Shown here: one piece after another, positions 13,185-13,286 of the stretch | How positions within the stretch are numbered: the first letter of the stretch is position 1 | How the letters are laid out: the number at the start of each line of letters is the position of its first letter | Assembly (NCBI GenBank): GCA_958426425.1 | Contig: CATZYY010000058.1 | Span: 1 to 13,286 of the forward strand | Direction of reading: 5' to 3' | DNA from: an uncultured Oscillospiraceae bacterium | Lineage (GTDB): Bacteria; Bacillota; Clostridia; Oscillospirales; Oscillospiraceae | Length of the DNA: 13,286 nucleotides | The notes under the pieces: model-generated | What the model was told of the DNA's origin: nothing | Databases searched by the model: none | Seen by the model: only the letters and a program-made list of their open reading frames with translations | Program-made: the position numbers and the translations under genes

Positions 13185-13274
13185 GGCGGTTGCCAACCGC
13201 CGGGGAATCCAGCCGGATTGCCGGCTTGTCCCAATGCACCCCCCATTTCTCTTTTGGTCTTGCCAAAAGAGAAA
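13185..13274. repeat. Inverted repeats downstream of alaS
   Basis: Three hairpins follow the alaS stop. GGCGGTT-GCC-AACCGCC (13185-13201) begins at the base after the stop codon. AGCCGG-ATTG-CCGGCT lies at about 13211-13226. The third is a perfect 12-bp stem, TTTCTCTTTTGG (13246-13257) with CCAAAAGAGAAA (13263-13274), enclosed by TGCAC and GTGCA arms (from 13235 to the window end). None has a T-tract in the usual place, though the first may still help end alaS transcription. The last looks like a dispersed palindromic repeat cut by the window edge. Confidence 0.6.
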
Positions 13275-13286
13275 CGGGCCGTGCAC

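Noticed and set aside
10398..13286. 962-codon open frame on the minus strand across the whole alaS gene
   Set aside because: It mirrors the codon positions of a GC-rich alaS, has low-complexity Val/Gly/Ala/His/Leu composition, no recognisable domain, and extends through intergenic repeats. AlaRS on the plus strand is certain.

Overview
The window is GC-rich chromosomal DNA from a spore-forming member of the Bacillota, most likely an Oscillospiraceae-type clostridium (Oscillibacter/Flavonifractor-like). The reasons are the DUF4364, DUF4358 and DHHW families, strong AGGAGG ribosome-binding sites, sigma-A promoters of the TTGACA/TATAAT type, and a T-box riboswitch in front of alaS. The placement is inferred from gene content; no rRNA or other marker gene is present. 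No tRNA, rRNA, CRISPR array, transposase or phage gene was found.

Layout. (1) Positions 1-1505 hold the 3' part of dnaE, the DNA polymerase III alpha subunit. (2) A minus-strand operon runs 2681 to 1590: a DUF4364 winged-helix-like protein followed by two tandem, paralogous small membrane proteins. It ends at a strong hairpin (1550-1584). Its promoter has a consensus -35, a 17-base spacer and a TATAAT box, and is overlaid by two copies of an 18-bp dyad that look like repressor operators. (3) A single plus-strand gene (3085-3921) encodes an unrecognised 278-residue protein with 24 cysteines, possibly related to sporulation. It is bounded by hairpins on both sides. (4) A convergent minus-strand gene encodes a PLP-dependent threonine aldolase (4074-5111). 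(5) A plus-strand cassette (5348-8515) encodes a DUF4358 lipoprotein, an MBOAT acyltransferase and a DHHW (AlgJ/AlgX-like) protein. This is a recognisable clostridial module, probably for O-acylation of an extracellular or cell-wall glycan. (6) A minus-strand DUF5662 gene (8705-9238) has its own extended -10 promoter. (7) A plus-strand pair of small genes follows: a 147-residue protein with a faint Mur-ligase-like stretch, and a 73-residue protein with one membrane segment and a CxxCxxC cluster. (8) A sigma-A promoter, an alanine T-box leader with a readable GCC specifier, and alaS (complete, 882 residues) follow. The window ends in inverted repeats downstream of alaS.

How it works together. 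DnaE and AlaRS are core replication and translation genes, and alaS should be switched on by uncharged tRNA-Ala through the T-box. The accessory content is the glycan-acylation cassette, the dyad-controlled DUF4364/small-membrane-protein operon and the cysteine-rich gene. No dramatic new system is evident. The least explained items are the operator-controlled operon, the cysteine-rich gene with a hairpin next to its ribosome-binding site, the stem-loop abutting the MBOAT ribosome-binding site, and the nested inverted repeats between the T-box terminator and alaS.
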